From contig JAJEKV010000059.1 of the NCBI GenBank assembly GCA_021234155.1, forward strand, positions 2,682,182 to 2,746,181: a stretch of DNA of 64,000 bases. The letters are read 5' to 3'. Positions 40,528 through 52,295 of this stretch are shown here, one piece after another (position 1 is the first letter of the stretch; every line of letters starts with the position of its first letter). The notes beneath the pieces are model-generated. The model worked only from the letters and a program-made list of their open reading frames with translations, made no database searches and was not told where the DNA came from. The translations under genes and the position numbers were made by a program. The stretch comes from Isoetes taiwanensis. Taxonomy: Eukaryota > Streptophyta > Lycopodiopsida > Isoetales > Isoetaceae.

Positions 40528-40960
40528 TCTTTGGTTGATTAGCCCATCTTTACCTTATTCTTTTTTGCTCTTGTGCCAATTGTTTGCAACATGGTCAAAC
40601 AGATGGAGACTATCTACATTGCTTGGTGCTTTGAGAAATTCAAAATTAGTGCATAGTTTCTCACCTAATAGAATTCTAATTATTAGTTCAACATATTTAT
40701 AGGCAGTGTATTTGTTCATAATTGCTTCATGCTTGGATTGTGATTTCATGGAACTCTATACTTGCTGTATGTACTTGCACTCAGTTGCAAGGAATGCTTT
40801 TATCCAGATGTATAGAAGAATGCAGAATTTTAGGATGCATTCAAGATAGTTGGCAAAATAAGTAGAAAATATTTTATATTCTGCCATGATTGCTGCATCT
40901 CCCCTTCAAGATGATGATATTTTTCTCGCCTTGCATGTAAAAATAGGAGGTGGTTATGAT
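40528..40960. repeat. Direct duplication, copy 2
   Basis: Second copy of the block at 39145-39520; it has an extra stretch near 40700-40735 and 40755-40810. Confidence 0.8.
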
Positions 40961-41191
40961 ATAAACAGAAGAACTAATAGTCGTGTAGACAATAATGCAA
41001 CAAAAATTTGTGGCATACTACAATTATATAGCATTAAAGAGACCGTTTCTAATTCTCTTTCAATCTATATCAGTTCAATGATGGTGCACAGCTTGAAAAT
41101 GCGAATCTATTATGTTTTAAATTCGTTTTCTATCTTAAGAGGACTCAAGTGCTCTTGAAGCATTCTTTTAGTCTCATAGTTGGTGCTTTTC

Positions 41192-41317
41192 TGTAACGGT
41201 CCTAGCCGCTAAGAGTCCAGTTTATCGTGCATATTTGCATGTAAGAAGATTATTAATAATCTTCTTACATGCAAATATGCACGATAAACTGGACTCTTAG
41301 CGGCTAGGACCGTTACA
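41192..41317. mobile_element. Perfect 126-bp palindrome flanked by a 5-bp duplication
   Basis: Two 63-base arms with no mismatch and no loop: TGTAACGGTCCTAGCCGCTA at the left end, its reverse complement at the right end, meeting at ATTATT/AATAAT. Flanks are TTTTC on both sides (41187-41191, 41318-41322). Ends TGTAACGG and CCGTTACA look like LTR tips of Ty3/gypsy elements, and the 5-bp duplication fits retroviral-type integrase. Confidence 0.9.
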
Positions 41318-41322
41318 TTTTC

Positions 41323-42524
41323 AATTGAGGTGTGGAACTTTAGACTAGGAAATTCGCAGAGCCACCACTGTTGCACCTTCCCTTCGTAAACCTGCTCAAG
41401 TTTCTTCTGTTGATGGCGAGACTACTTGCACTGCTGCTGATGGTGATTTTGTTATGGGTCATCCTACTACTACTGCCTTACTCATGTTCTGTGCATAATA
41501 GACTTGAGTTTTTGAATCTTTTGGTTTTGTCCCAATGCACTGGACAATTTGCTGACACTTATTAATGCAAAAGATGGGTGCTGTTTAATGGGCAATCCTA
41601 CAGTGAAAATGGTCCTGGAAAACATGGTTTACATGTAAGCATGTCTTTTGGTGATGCACGCAACAACTCTCTTTGCAAAGAAGTAAGCCATTAATCCAAA
41701 TTTTTGTTTTTTAAGCTTTATGAGTAGAAGTATGCCAAATTGATGCATAGTATCTAGCATTATCACAGGGGGTCTTTTTTGTGGTTTTATACGTATATTT
41801 GCATGGTTTTACTATGATTCTGGGCCTGTATTCGTTGATGTGTATTGTTTGATATTTCTAGAGTGCGCCTTATCTGCACCGTTCATCTAGTCCATCTCCC
41901 ACTAATCTATGGGTGTACAATGGAGACTTTTTTCTAATGCCCTAATTGATGATCAAAATTTGGGGGCATTTGTGAGCAAATTTGAAACTCGACATGCACA
42001 GGTCAAGCACTTCAGTTCTAGGGTTACCCTACACAGATAGATAGATAGATGGATCTGAAATTCGTTCTCCAAATTCTTTTCTGGAATCACTCAAATTTGA
42101 GCAGGGCAAGCAGGGCTGCAAGCATGGCTGTCGAAAAACAAGTTAATGCTGTAGTTGCAAGAGTTACAGAGGCCGTTCATTCCCGGATGATCCTTTGCCA
42201 TGCCTTGCTAAGTTTGCTTCGAGGCTTCGCCGATTGACAAGAAAGGTATTCAAGGACTTTATTTTTACGTTCTTGTGGCTGCTTGGCTTCATTTGAAGCG
42301 GGAATGTCCAAGCTAAGTAGCTCCATTTCTTTAGGGTTTGAAAAGGAAGACAAACAGTTACTCTGCTCCGGTAGTTTCATGATAGATTTGTTGAAGAAAG
42401 ACCGTACGTTTTTGTTTTCCCTTTTCTTTTTCGTTTTGCAGGGATGACTTCCTGAAAAATAGCCGCCAAAGTGCAGCCTTATTTATCTTCCAATGTTCTA
42501 CACCCTCCAGTACGAACCTCTTGG
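41323..42524. other. No gene supported
   Basis: A hydrophobic 64-codon frame (41371-41565) overlaps a frame in another phase with Thr/Ala-rich sequence; neither has a motif. A short GATA run is at 42036-42050. Confidence 0.4.
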
Positions 42525-42690
42525 GGGGTGACATTAAAAAGGGCGACGGCTCACGAGTTTCTCGTGTACGTAATTACTGGCGTAGAAGAGGTACAAACCC
42601 TTGTATATCCCTCGGGGATGCCGCCTAGTGGTACGACGTTAAAAAATTCTTCTCCTTCTCCTTTTCCTTCTCCTTCTTCGAGACGTTTTC
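42525..42690 (+). mobile_element. Possible LINE/SINE 3' fragment with (TTCTCC)n tail
   Basis: CCTCTTGGGGGGTGACATTA-type sequence, CCGCCTAGTGGTACGACGTT followed by AAAAAA, then TTCTCC repeats to about 42680. The layout ACGTTAAAA plus simple-repeat tail resembles the element end at 29706-29829. No reading frame is supported. Confidence 0.4.
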
Positions 42691-42767
42691 ACAGAGATAG
42701 CCACCATATTGTGTTAAAAAACAGCAGATATGGCTTCATTCAGAGTAAAAACGTTGAATCCATGGGT

Positions 42768-42796
42768 CCACCCTGGTTTTTTAGGCCAGGCCACAT
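42768..42796. repeat. Shared 28-bp block, copy 2
   Basis: CCACCCTGGTTTTTTAGGCC followed by AGGCCACAT, as at 32211-32238. Confidence 0.6.
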
Positions 42797-44184
42797 TTCT
42801 AAGGTATCAATCAACCAAATGGGTCTTAAAAATTATCAATAACACTTCTAAATTCCACATTTTACTTACAACTCCATAATACAAGTGAACTAGCCATATA
42901 AATCATCAAAGGTACAAACTAATTATATTTAATTTCTTCATAATCTTCAAGTTCAAGTACATATAAACTCTAAAATTTTCCTCCATACTCAATTTCCATA
43001 TATAATTTCATTAATTATCATATAACAAGCACAATCATAGTTTTCAACAAATCAAATCATAGTGATCTCACCAAATTAGTTCCAATGGTCTCATAATAAT
43101 CTGTACCAATTCTTCATCTGCTACATCCTTATGTAGCTTCAACACATTTGCTGCATCCTTATGCAGCCTCGACACCTTGACAAGACTCCAAGGAGAAGAT
43201 GTCTTGGTTACCTGCAGCCAACCATGCAAACGTTAGCAGTAGACCTGGTAACGATGCAAGGGCCAAAAGGTAAGCTGTAAGACATCTTAGCTCATCGCCC
43301 TACACCTTAGAAATAATGTCAAGAAATATGAAAACATTGTATCATGCATTCTATAAACTTATATAAAGGCTGCTTACACCAGCCCCATAGCTTAGAGAAT
43401 CAGCCAAATGCATTTAGGACTGAAATTAACTTGAGGTACACTAACATAAAATAGCCACCTCCATGCTACTTACCTCAGCATTTAACCAGCTGATCATGTT
43501 GTGCCTTAACACATCATGTGAATGTGATTCCTATCATATCTACTCCTATCTAATTCTATGTGCTCTAGCTGCTTACCACAGCTTCATAGTATTGTATTAG
43601 CAACTTCTGGAAAATCTCAACCATTTCCATCTTACCTTTCTATGTGCCAAAATCACATCTTTTTAATTCCTACGTACTACAAGCAATCTTGTTAATATAC
43701 TATTTATACATCTAGTGTTTTAAACCTGTCTTATCATATGTTTTTCCACCTATTGCAGATCCATAACCTTCCTTTAAATCTAAACATGCCACATAATCTC
43801 TTATCCATCTAGCCTTATCATATTTATTACATCTAGCCTTATCATAAATTTGCTGCACCATATTTTGTAATCGATTTAGCATTCTATATCAGCAATTAAA
43901 ACCCTTACGACCCATATAAGCCAACTATAAGCAGGCTGCAAATATGTTTATGAAGATCCAGCAAAATGTTGGCTTCAATCATCATCTCATTAAGGCCAAA
44001 CTAAAACTATGTGGTCTCCAGGATAATATTGCTAAAGAATTTTTAACCACTGTGCCATATTCTCGCATTCTTAAGAATGGCAGACACTATTCGAAGCGAC
44101 AAAGGCATAACCATTGGCTATTCCTTACCAGAATCAACCATTGCTTCTCTTGAAGATTAATACATGGAAAACCCCAATTGAGCT
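42797..44184. other. No gene supported
   Basis: AT-rich. A CTACATCCTTATGTAGCTTC and CTGCATCCTTATGCAGCCTC pair of short hairpins lies at 43123-43170. The 69-codon frame at 43944-44153 has no motif. Confidence 0.45.
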
Positions 44185-44745
44185 ATTTGACTGAGGGATT
44201 TTTTGAGATCATAAAAAGGCCTTCTAAGAACTGTTGATTAAGCTGTCTGAACTACCAATCAAAAGACAGAACTGGTAATCCAGTCAGCAAAACAGTTATA
44301 ACTAACTCACTGGATCACATTTTCTAGCATAAGTATTGATATAAAAGTCCAAATGAGGTCTTGTTTGGTGGAATGCATAGATCTCATTGAGATCTTTCCA
44401 ACCTTGGATGGTTTGCATATCTTTTAGGCCCATAAGATAGTAAAAAATGCTAAAAACAACGGTTTTTTGGAGTTTGGACAATCACAAGTGGTCAAAATAT
44501 ATGCAAAGCACCCAAGATTGGAAAGATCTCGATGAGATCTATCTATTCCACTAAACGAGAGCTCATTTGGACTTTTTTATCAACAGTTATGTTAGAAAAT
44601 GTGATTCAGTGAGTTAGTTATAACAGTTTTGCTGACTGGACCCGTCAGGCTCTGATTTCTGATTGGTAGTTCATTTATCTTCATTTGGCTTAGTTGGCAT
44701 GTTTTGGAGGCCTTTTTGTGATCTCAAAAAAACCCTAATAACATG
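44185..44745. mobile_element. Fold-back MITE-like element with arms of about 240 bp
   Basis: Left arm from TGAGGGATTTTTTGAGATCA and right arm ending TGATCTCAAAAAAACCCTAA are inverted copies: AACTACCAATC, CCAGTCAGCAAAAC, GTTATAACTAACTCACTG, TCACATTTTCTA and AAGTCCAAATGAG occur in both in order. About 60 bases form the loop. No clear target duplication was found. Confidence 0.82.
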
Positions 44746-45536
44746 TCACCTTTAAGAAGAAATAATGATCACAGCTAACCTGAGTAGAGGCGCCTCTAAA
44801 TACCACAGCATCCTTTTGCTTCAAGTTGGCTTTTTTTTTTTGCTCTTGCATAACTAGATCATAGCATGACAGAGAATAGATTTTGTCAAGGCATTGTTAT
44901 GGATTATGCCTTTTGATCTTGCAAACTCTGCAGATAAACAACGGCCTTAGCCATCTGAGCACAACCGATTCAGCAGATTGGCCACGAAGTATCTCCATCA
45001 ATCAGGTTGCCGCCTTCACAAATTCGGCATGCTCTATATGAAAAATGATATGCAAAATAACCGTATACCCTAACTCTAGTAGTTATATAAAAAAATTTTT
45101 ACTTGGATGGTCCTCATCGATTTTAGAGCCCCCAAATAATTTTTGTGCTATCTTTCTCAGCCATCGTTCCCATGCCACAATTTTCTCATGCTTTTCCCCT
45201 TGAAAGGAAGGCCTTTGATAAAGGTGCCCTTATGAGTTTGGTGTTGCGTGAGGTGTCTCACGTGGTGGTCAGCCTTCGATAGCCATGCCACAAATAACTC
45301 AAGCTTTTTCTGGATGGCCACAAAGAAATATCCTATGCCACAAATAATCCAAGCTTTTACATTGAAAGGATGGCCCCACAAAAATATCAAGTGTCGATAT
45401 TATTTCTTTAGGCCCACATAATTCCACTTTAACATCCTTGCACAAGCAATCTTATCCCACCTATATCAATTACATTTACATCTATTCAAGAAGCCTTACT
45501 CATGATAACAATATGATTTATCTTACAAGAAACTTA
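44746..45536. other. No gene supported
   Basis: The words ATGCCACAAATAA and CAAGCTTTT recur at about 45283 and 45332. The minus frame at 45157-45390 spans these repeats and has no motif. Confidence 0.4.
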
Positions 45537-45560
45537 TCGCGGCGGCCAAGGCCGCCGCGA
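45537..45560. repeat. GC-rich perfect hairpin
   Basis: TCGCGGCGGCC, AA, GGCCGCCGCGA: an 11-bp stem with two-base loop in otherwise AT-rich DNA. Confidence 0.85.
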
Positions 45561-45617
45561 ACGTTTCTCTTTCTCAACCCCCTATTCTCCACCTACTTTG
45601 TTGTGGTCAATGACCAT

Positions 45618-45697
45618 TTTCGAGCCATGGCAAAAATGGCTCGGGCGTGCTAACGCGTGCCCTCGCTATTTTTGCCATGGCCCTCAAATTTTTTTCT
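45618..45697. repeat. 80-bp hairpin element
   Basis: Arms CGAGCCATGGCAAAAATGGC and GCTATTTTTGCCATGG with GGGC and GCCC nearer the loop, pairing around TAAC. A small MITE or stem-loop. Confidence 0.7.
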
Positions 45698-48151
45698 GGT
45701 AGCTGATCATGTTGATCTTCTTCCGACATGATCAACGTAAACAAAAAACGTAATAGTGGAGCAAATTAACTAAAGGATCATTTTCAGTAATGAGAAAGGA
45801 AGGCATGGTTATAGATTATTTTCAATGTCTGAGCCCATCGATGTGGAAAAGCTCTGGCTACCAGATCGGCATTAACCTTCAAGTGAATAAGAGACTGCAT
45901 CATAACTCGAGCTGCAACATAAAAATCATAGTCTCCACTCCAGATGTTCTCATATATAACAGTGTCACATACACGTTCTTATAGCATTTCTTTTAACCTG
46001 AGCATGAGCTGCGTACAAATGGTCAGGCAACAAATAGTGGCAGAAATATTTTGTGGCATACATGTTTTACCATTTTTGTCATTTGCAGTGATCTTTTCGA
46101 GTCTATTTACATTACATTCTATATGGAGTACACAAAAGTGAAAAAAAAGGGGTAACATTTATGTCTATCATCATTTCCCATTAAAGATCATGTACAATTA
46201 AGGTGTTCTTCCATCTTGCTTGATGGGATTGAGGGTGAATTTGGCACACGAATTTGAGCCATAAACACTAAATTTGGCCTCAAAATGGTCTTGCTTGGTG
46301 GTTCTTAGCTATGCAATTTTGGAGGGGTGGCTCGGAATCAAATGGATGGAAGCATAGCACCTGGTGTGCGTTAGAGCATTAGTGCGCATTAGACTTATAG
46401 CCCACATAGTTATAGAAAGCCCACCACCACAAGATTATAGAATGCCCCTCCAGTCTACCTCCTGTAATTCAAAAAGCTTTACACAATCTTATAAATCCCT
46501 TTCAAATGCCATAAAAATCAAGGAACAACTTTTGAAAAAACATAATGAAGAAATGGTTCATAGCAATGTAAATTGCAGTAGCACAATTTCTTGTGTTCTT
46601 TTCGATCTAAATTCGGTATCCTGCCATGTAATCTACGCTCGCTATGGAGAGCCAACATGTGGATATTTTCCATTATTTCACACTCAAATACCATTTAAAA
46701 AATCTCATGTTCCTTTAGCCCTTGAATTCAAGGCCAAATGCTGATTGTTAGCAAAATATGCATGAAGAGGAATGGCTATTAGGCCAGACTCACCCATAAT
46801 GGCATGCTCAAGGATGTTTATTGCTTAGCATAATGTCTTGGCAAATTAGACAACCCTATTATGTACTTGTGACTATAGTCAGATCTTCATATACAATATA
46901 CAAGGCATGAGCACTAGAAATAAGATATTCATTTATAGTACAAACACTGAACATACTTCACCAATTCCTCCCAAGCTTACATTTGAAAACAGGTTATCCA
47001 GCATTCTGCTTCAGCATCTCTTAAATTTCATCCAGAACCAACCATGCCTGATGCCCCCAATCACCTCTGCTGTTAACTCATTATTCTTCCATAGCTTTAA
47101 TCAAAGGATAATAGACAATGTTAATATGGAATACAACCTGCACAACAATTATAAGCTTTGAAAGCAATGCTGACCTGAATTGTTGGCATTTTCTTGACCA
47201 GGTGCAGATTGCAAAAAGAACTACTTAGAAAGGCCTGTATACTTGCAATAGAATGAAATTTTAAGTAATACATAACTGTGATTCCTACCAACGATTTCGA
47301 TACAGCAGTAACATCCACGTAATAGAACTTGGTGCTGCATCATGCAGCATTGTGGATGTGAAAGCAATAGGCACCTTGAGAGCTCCTAAACTATGGACTC
47401 AAAACATATGTCTATTATTTGACCTTACTTCTCATATGAGACTGACTTTGGATAAAACTCTACAGCAAGTTTTCCAGCTTAGGCTTCAAATAAATGTATT
47501 TCCTGCACCATGGAACCATCCTGTTCCATATCAAAGTTAAATCTAAAACCCCACATTGTAAGAAATTAACATAGAGGATCAAGGAGAGTCAATGGAACTA
47601 ACCATTCAATTACAGTTGCCTTGCCATTTTTTTCATTTTCACATAAGAAGACAATTTAGCACTCCAAATTCAGAAGATAATCTATCCTATGAAATTCGGA
47701 CACGCCCATACGAAAAAAACTTAGGCGTGTGGCACACGTTGAGTAATTGCATTCTAATATTCAACCCTAAAACCTAAAACTGCCTGCGCGCGGCGCGGGA
47801 CCGTTGGCGTATCGGCTTCCTGATCCTGAATATATTAATTCCATAACCTGCCAGATGAGTCATGGAGACCTTCACAGAGCTCCCTATATCGCTCTCCATG
47901 TATTTTTCTATAATAATTAATTAAATTGATTTTATCCTTCGAAAAAAAAAATATTTAGGCAAGCACAAAGCTACAAATTGAATCTTGACTCTCATAGCCG
48001 GGACCGTGATGCTCTCTTTCTCTTCGCTCCATACGGATTCACTACTCCACATGTACACATAAAAGAGGACATTTCATTCATGTAATAAAAGGCGTACATT
48101 ACTTTTGTCAAACAGTAGGCACATCAAACAAAACCATGGGTTCAAGCCCGA
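45698..48151. other. No gene supported
   Basis: About 2.4 kb of AT-rich sequence. Short frames (for example 46364-46744, 126 codons) show no motif, and codon use looks random. A GC-rich patch CTGCGCGCGGCGCGGGACCG-like lies near 47783. Confidence 0.45.
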
Positions 48152-48859
48152 TCATTCCATGTCTAGCCATACATCGACTAGATCATGAATATTGAATTCC
48201 TGAACCCTGTCCCTCAAACTTGAAGACAGCCAGCCATCCAAATCCTTGGCTGGGTATGTTGTGTGGTCTAGCAACACCATTGCCAGTGCCTCGCAGTCTT
48301 CAGCCTCCCTCTTCAACAGACTCCTGAAAACCGGTTTGAGATTGTTGTGAGTCTAAAGCTCATCTCTTTTTATCAGCCTCCGCAGCGCCTTTGCCCTATA
48401 AATGCGGGCTTTCAGATACATCATGGTCTCCATCATGTCTCCTCGTTCTAGTAAAAGCCCCTCGTTCTGCTCTCTTTCTTTTCCCTCCATACGGAGCTTA
48501 AGAAGCCGATTCCTCATCTCATTCAAATTCTTGGCCTGGAGTTCGTTCCGGACCTCATGCTGCAGCGCATTCGCCTCGCCCAGTAGAAATGCAGCTTCGC
48601 GGCTTACCCTAACCCCCGGGGGATTCAGTAGTGTTTGTAGTATAAGACACGTGCGTGCTATAAAGGGAGGTTTTTTTACCCTTTAAGTATTTGTATACTT
48701 ACCATTAGGGGTTTTTTCACCATTATCTGAGGCAAAATATATACTTTAGGGGTTAAATTAGCTTTCAAAGATCAGTATATTAGGGATGTTTTTGGCCAGC
48801 CTACGAACGCAGATGGTTTCCCCCTTTATTACTAAGTGCATCCCCCGGGCCCCAACCAT
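48152..48859 (-). pseudogene. Gene A of a head-to-head pair, family unknown, MITE in codon 3
   Basis: ATG at 48859-48857 is followed after two codons by the MITE at 48849-48615; the frame resumes REAAFLLGEANALQHEVRNE and runs to TGA at 48152. Without the MITE and one 8-bp repeat the length is 465 bases, exactly 155 codons, with one TAG at 48353-48355. Features: a long helical N-terminal half rich in Leu, Glu, Arg (LNEMRNRLLKLRMEGKERE), YLKARIYRAKALRRLIKRDE, then KPVFRSLL and a C-terminal LDGWLSSSLRDRVQEF, DLVDVWLDME. The same layout is in gene B (53170-57880): LQREVQSEM, MRRLLRDED, LEDLDRWMDMYDRR, HLDGLILVELGLD. I recognise no domain. Confidence 0.68.
48615..48849. mobile_element. MITE, CCCGGGGGATTCAC family, copy 2
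   Basis: 235 bases, ends CCCGGGGGATTCA and TGCATCCCCCGGG. Flanks CCCTAACC (48607-48614) and CCCCAACC (48850-48857) differ at one base, consistent with an 8-bp duplication. Inside it shares ACGAACGCAGATGG with copy 3. Confidence 0.88.
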
Positions 48860-49037
48860 TCCGACAAGGGCAGAAGACAAAGGCAGAGATGGGGATGAAG
48901 AAGACGGAGCAAGAAGGGAAGAGGCTGCGACAAGATAGAAATGACCGCAATACATATACTCTGGGGATCTAAATAATGCAAAATCCTATGACCCTTCGGA
49001 AGGGTTAGTGGCTCGAAATATGTTCGTGGCTCGAAAT

Positions 49038-52000
49038 AATAATAATAATAATATTTAATTATCATGCCCCTTAGGACCTTGAGGTCATGGAGCATCAATT
49101 TTTTCATATTTGATTGTATCTGAGTCAAAAGCAATCTATGTGACTCAATCGTTTTAAGATAACATCCTAATTTTTTCGGATCAATATCTAAGAGACTATG
49201 AAAATTACGAGCGCTGATATCAAATGAGGTTCTAAGCCCTGCGTATGCTGTGCATGTCAAAAACACATGTTCTTCATCTTCAATAGCTCCATCTGTGCAC
49301 ATCGTGCAAAGCCGTTCATCCCTTGGGGTACCAGCCCATCTACCCATCTCTACTTGAAGCTTATGTGAACCTGTGCAGTACCGTGCAATTGTTTGCTTCG
49401 GGGATCGAGGGATCTGAGCCTGGAGATAATCTTGATCTGAGTACACAATCATTGGATTTACCTCCGTCATGTAGTATGCCATTTTAGTCCCCTGTTCATG
49501 CCAAATGCGCTTCAGTGCTTGTGACTGTACCATGTCTCTTACTCCTACTTCCAAATCCGGCCAGCTTGTTATGCTGATCTCCCAACTTCCAGCCCAGTCC
49601 AACACCTCTCTATACCAGCCCATATTTGCAGATGCTTCCATGGCTTTCTTTGGGATCCTATCATCATCTAAAATGGATAGTTTATTCACAAATGTAATAG
49701 TCTGGATTAGTGCCTCTACTTCCAGTGGAAACAAACCCGCTTCTGCAAGCATAATCGGATATGGTGTTTGCTGCTTGATGCCAAGTTCCTCTTGCAAGAA
49801 GGTTTTCTGAATGCCTTCAACCTGTTTCCATAGTCCTTTGGATAGTGTAGGTCCCCATATAGGGGCGCCATATAATATTACTGTTTGGACAAGAGTCTTG
49901 AAGAGCATTCTTTTCAACCTCCAATCTTGTAGTGATGCTTTACGGCATCGTCTAAGCATACCATAAAGAGACATTTTCCCTCCTGCTACCCATCTCTTGA
50001 TACATTCTTTCCATTTATAATTTGCACAGAACTCGAGACCAAGATACTTATAATGGCTTACTGTCTCCAGCACTTCTCCAGCATAGGTGAACTGCGGTCT
50101 GTTCAGTGTACCACAGATCATGACCTTGGATTTGAGCAAGTTAACCTTCATTTTCTTTGATGCACAGAACTCGCTCAATGTTTGTAGGTGTTCCTGGAGC
50201 CTTCGGATGTGTCTGCCATAAGGACCACATCATCTGCATATAGTAACAATTGAATCACATAATCTCCTATTTGGATCCCAAACTGCCCTTTATGCTCCAT
50301 ATATGCTTGCAGCTCATCTATGTACAGCCCAAACAGCGTGGGTGATAACGGGCATCCTTGCCTTACCCCTATTGTGCTTTGGATCTCAGTAAGGTTGTCT
50401 GATAACCGTGCTCTCACTTCCTTATATAGCTGAGATACTGCACCTATAATTACTTCCGGGACTCCAATATCTTTCATACGATTGCCTAGTCCATCCCTTG
50501 GTACTGTATCAAAGGCTTTGGAGAAATCAATGAAAGCAAGGAACAATGCCTTTTTGGGTCTCTTTGCCTTTTCAATAAGCACCCTCAGAGTGAGTGCATG
50601 ATCCAAAGTATTATGCGTTTTCCTGAAACCTGCTTGACAAGTAGCCCGTTTCCCATTTTCATCTGCCCATGTGCTTAATTTACGCTCCAACACGCAGCCC
50701 AACAGTTTGGAATAGACACTTCCTACCATAATGGTCATGTAATTGCAGACATCTGTTTTTGTACCTGATTTATGTACTGGAACAACTTTATTTGATTGCC
50801 ATGACCTCGGCAAACCTTCCCTGGCTGCAGTGTTTAACTGATTAGTTAAGATTTGGAGGAGGACTTCACCTCCCCATTTGAGAAGCTCTGCGGTCAGCCC
50901 TTCAAGGTCTGCAGCCTTGCCATTTTTCAGATGCTCTAAGGCCATGCCTACCTCTTCAATTGTGAAAATGTCTTCCTTTACAGCTATAGACTCCATCCCA
51001 AGTGCGTCTTCATAATAGTATAAAGACCGTATTAGCCATAAGAGATCATCTTCCTTTAGCTGTTGGTGCTCCATATGACCACTGAGTTTGTTCCAAAAGG
51101 TTTTTGGATGCTTATGGAACCAGTCTCCAAGATCCTCTTGCCTTCTCAATTCATATTCTCTTTTCTTACCTCTGATCAGCTGCTTGTACCATTTTGGTTT
51201 CACTTTGATCCCTTTAGGTAGTTGGGCCCTTGCCTCTGTACATTCAGCATCCCACCAACCATTGCAAGGTACACCTATCTTCCTCGGTCTTGTGTAACCA
51301 AAACATTGCCCTGCCACTCTCATAATAGTATCCGTGAGTAGGACAGAATCAGCACCCAGCTGCCCATTCCAGGTAGTGTGACATAATGCCTGATCTAGGC
51401 GTTTCTGAAAAGCCTTGCGTTTAGTGTGATCCAGCTTCAGCTTGGGCTTAAACCTGATGGGTATTCTTGCTTCATTCAATCTCCCTTTCAATTCAAGATA
51501 CAGGCCCACATGATCTGATTCTGGCACTTTCTCTTGGAGTCTAAGACATTCCAATATGCTACTGTCATCAGGTGATATGAGCAGGTAGTCAACGACACTC
51601 TCTCCCATCGAAGTGATACAGGTGCTGGTATTGGTCTGTTGGAATCTCGTTATCCCATTCATGATTTTCAGCTCACATGTGGTACCAAAATCAAGCAGTT
51701 TATCTCCCATGGAGTTCCTTATTTGATCCGTGGACTGTCGTTTGAAACTCCTATCATCTATTTCTAGTAAGAGTGGATCTCCTTCCTACACATAAGATAC
51801 CGTCTGCGTCTCTTTTGTTCTGGCATTAAAGTCCCCTACAACTAGTACTTCTCCTTTATCTCTATACATTAAAAATTCTTTGGTGAGATCATGAAGCGGA
51901 TTATCTCTGTCCAGCACCGCTTGGTTATAGATAGCCATGTTTAGAGGAGCATAATAGCATGCTGCCATAAACACATGTTGATCTTCCAGCTCTATTTACA

Positions 52001-52283
52001 TCCACATGTGCTGTTTAAATTCGTGCTTTGCCACAGTCTTCACATGAGCAGCAATTCCTGCCCTGGCATATGCTGCCACACCTCCATAGCCTCGCCCCAT
52101 CGCATGTTCCCTCATGTTCCAAACAGAATCCACTAGATTGAAACCTGTGATGTCTGGAAGTGGGCGTGTTTGATGTTCCCATGTCTCGAGGAAGAGAAGT
52201 ATGTCCATTTTGCTTAATTCAGCCATGTTTGCATCTACTTTTTCTTGCGAGAGCCCATGTACGTTCCATGACAGCAGCCTCAA
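49038..52283 (-). pseudogene. LINE 1 ORF2: APE endonuclease and reverse transcriptase, broken
   Basis: Four minus-strand frames. 52283-51996: LLSWNVHGL and FLETWE, the endonuclease start with its metal-binding Glu. 51974-51786: CYYAPL and GDFNART. 51710-50175: ESDHVGLYLEL (catalytic His), then reverse transcriptase with AFIDFSKAFDTVPRDGL, GVRQGCPLSPTLFGLYIDEL and LLLYADDVVLMAD. 50178 onward: KYLGLEFCANYKW and the zinc knuckle CTMCTDGAIEDEEHVFLTC. Breaks: TAA near 51996, TAG near 51786, and a shift at 50175-50178. The last frame has no stop inside the element and reads through the tail into the flank. Catalytic residues are all present. Confidence 0.92.
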
Positions 52284-52295
52284 GGTCCCAAATCC

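Noticed and set aside
45157-48151. Possible genes among frames of 60-126 codons
   Set aside because: Short, overlapping, no motif, no splice-supported continuation.
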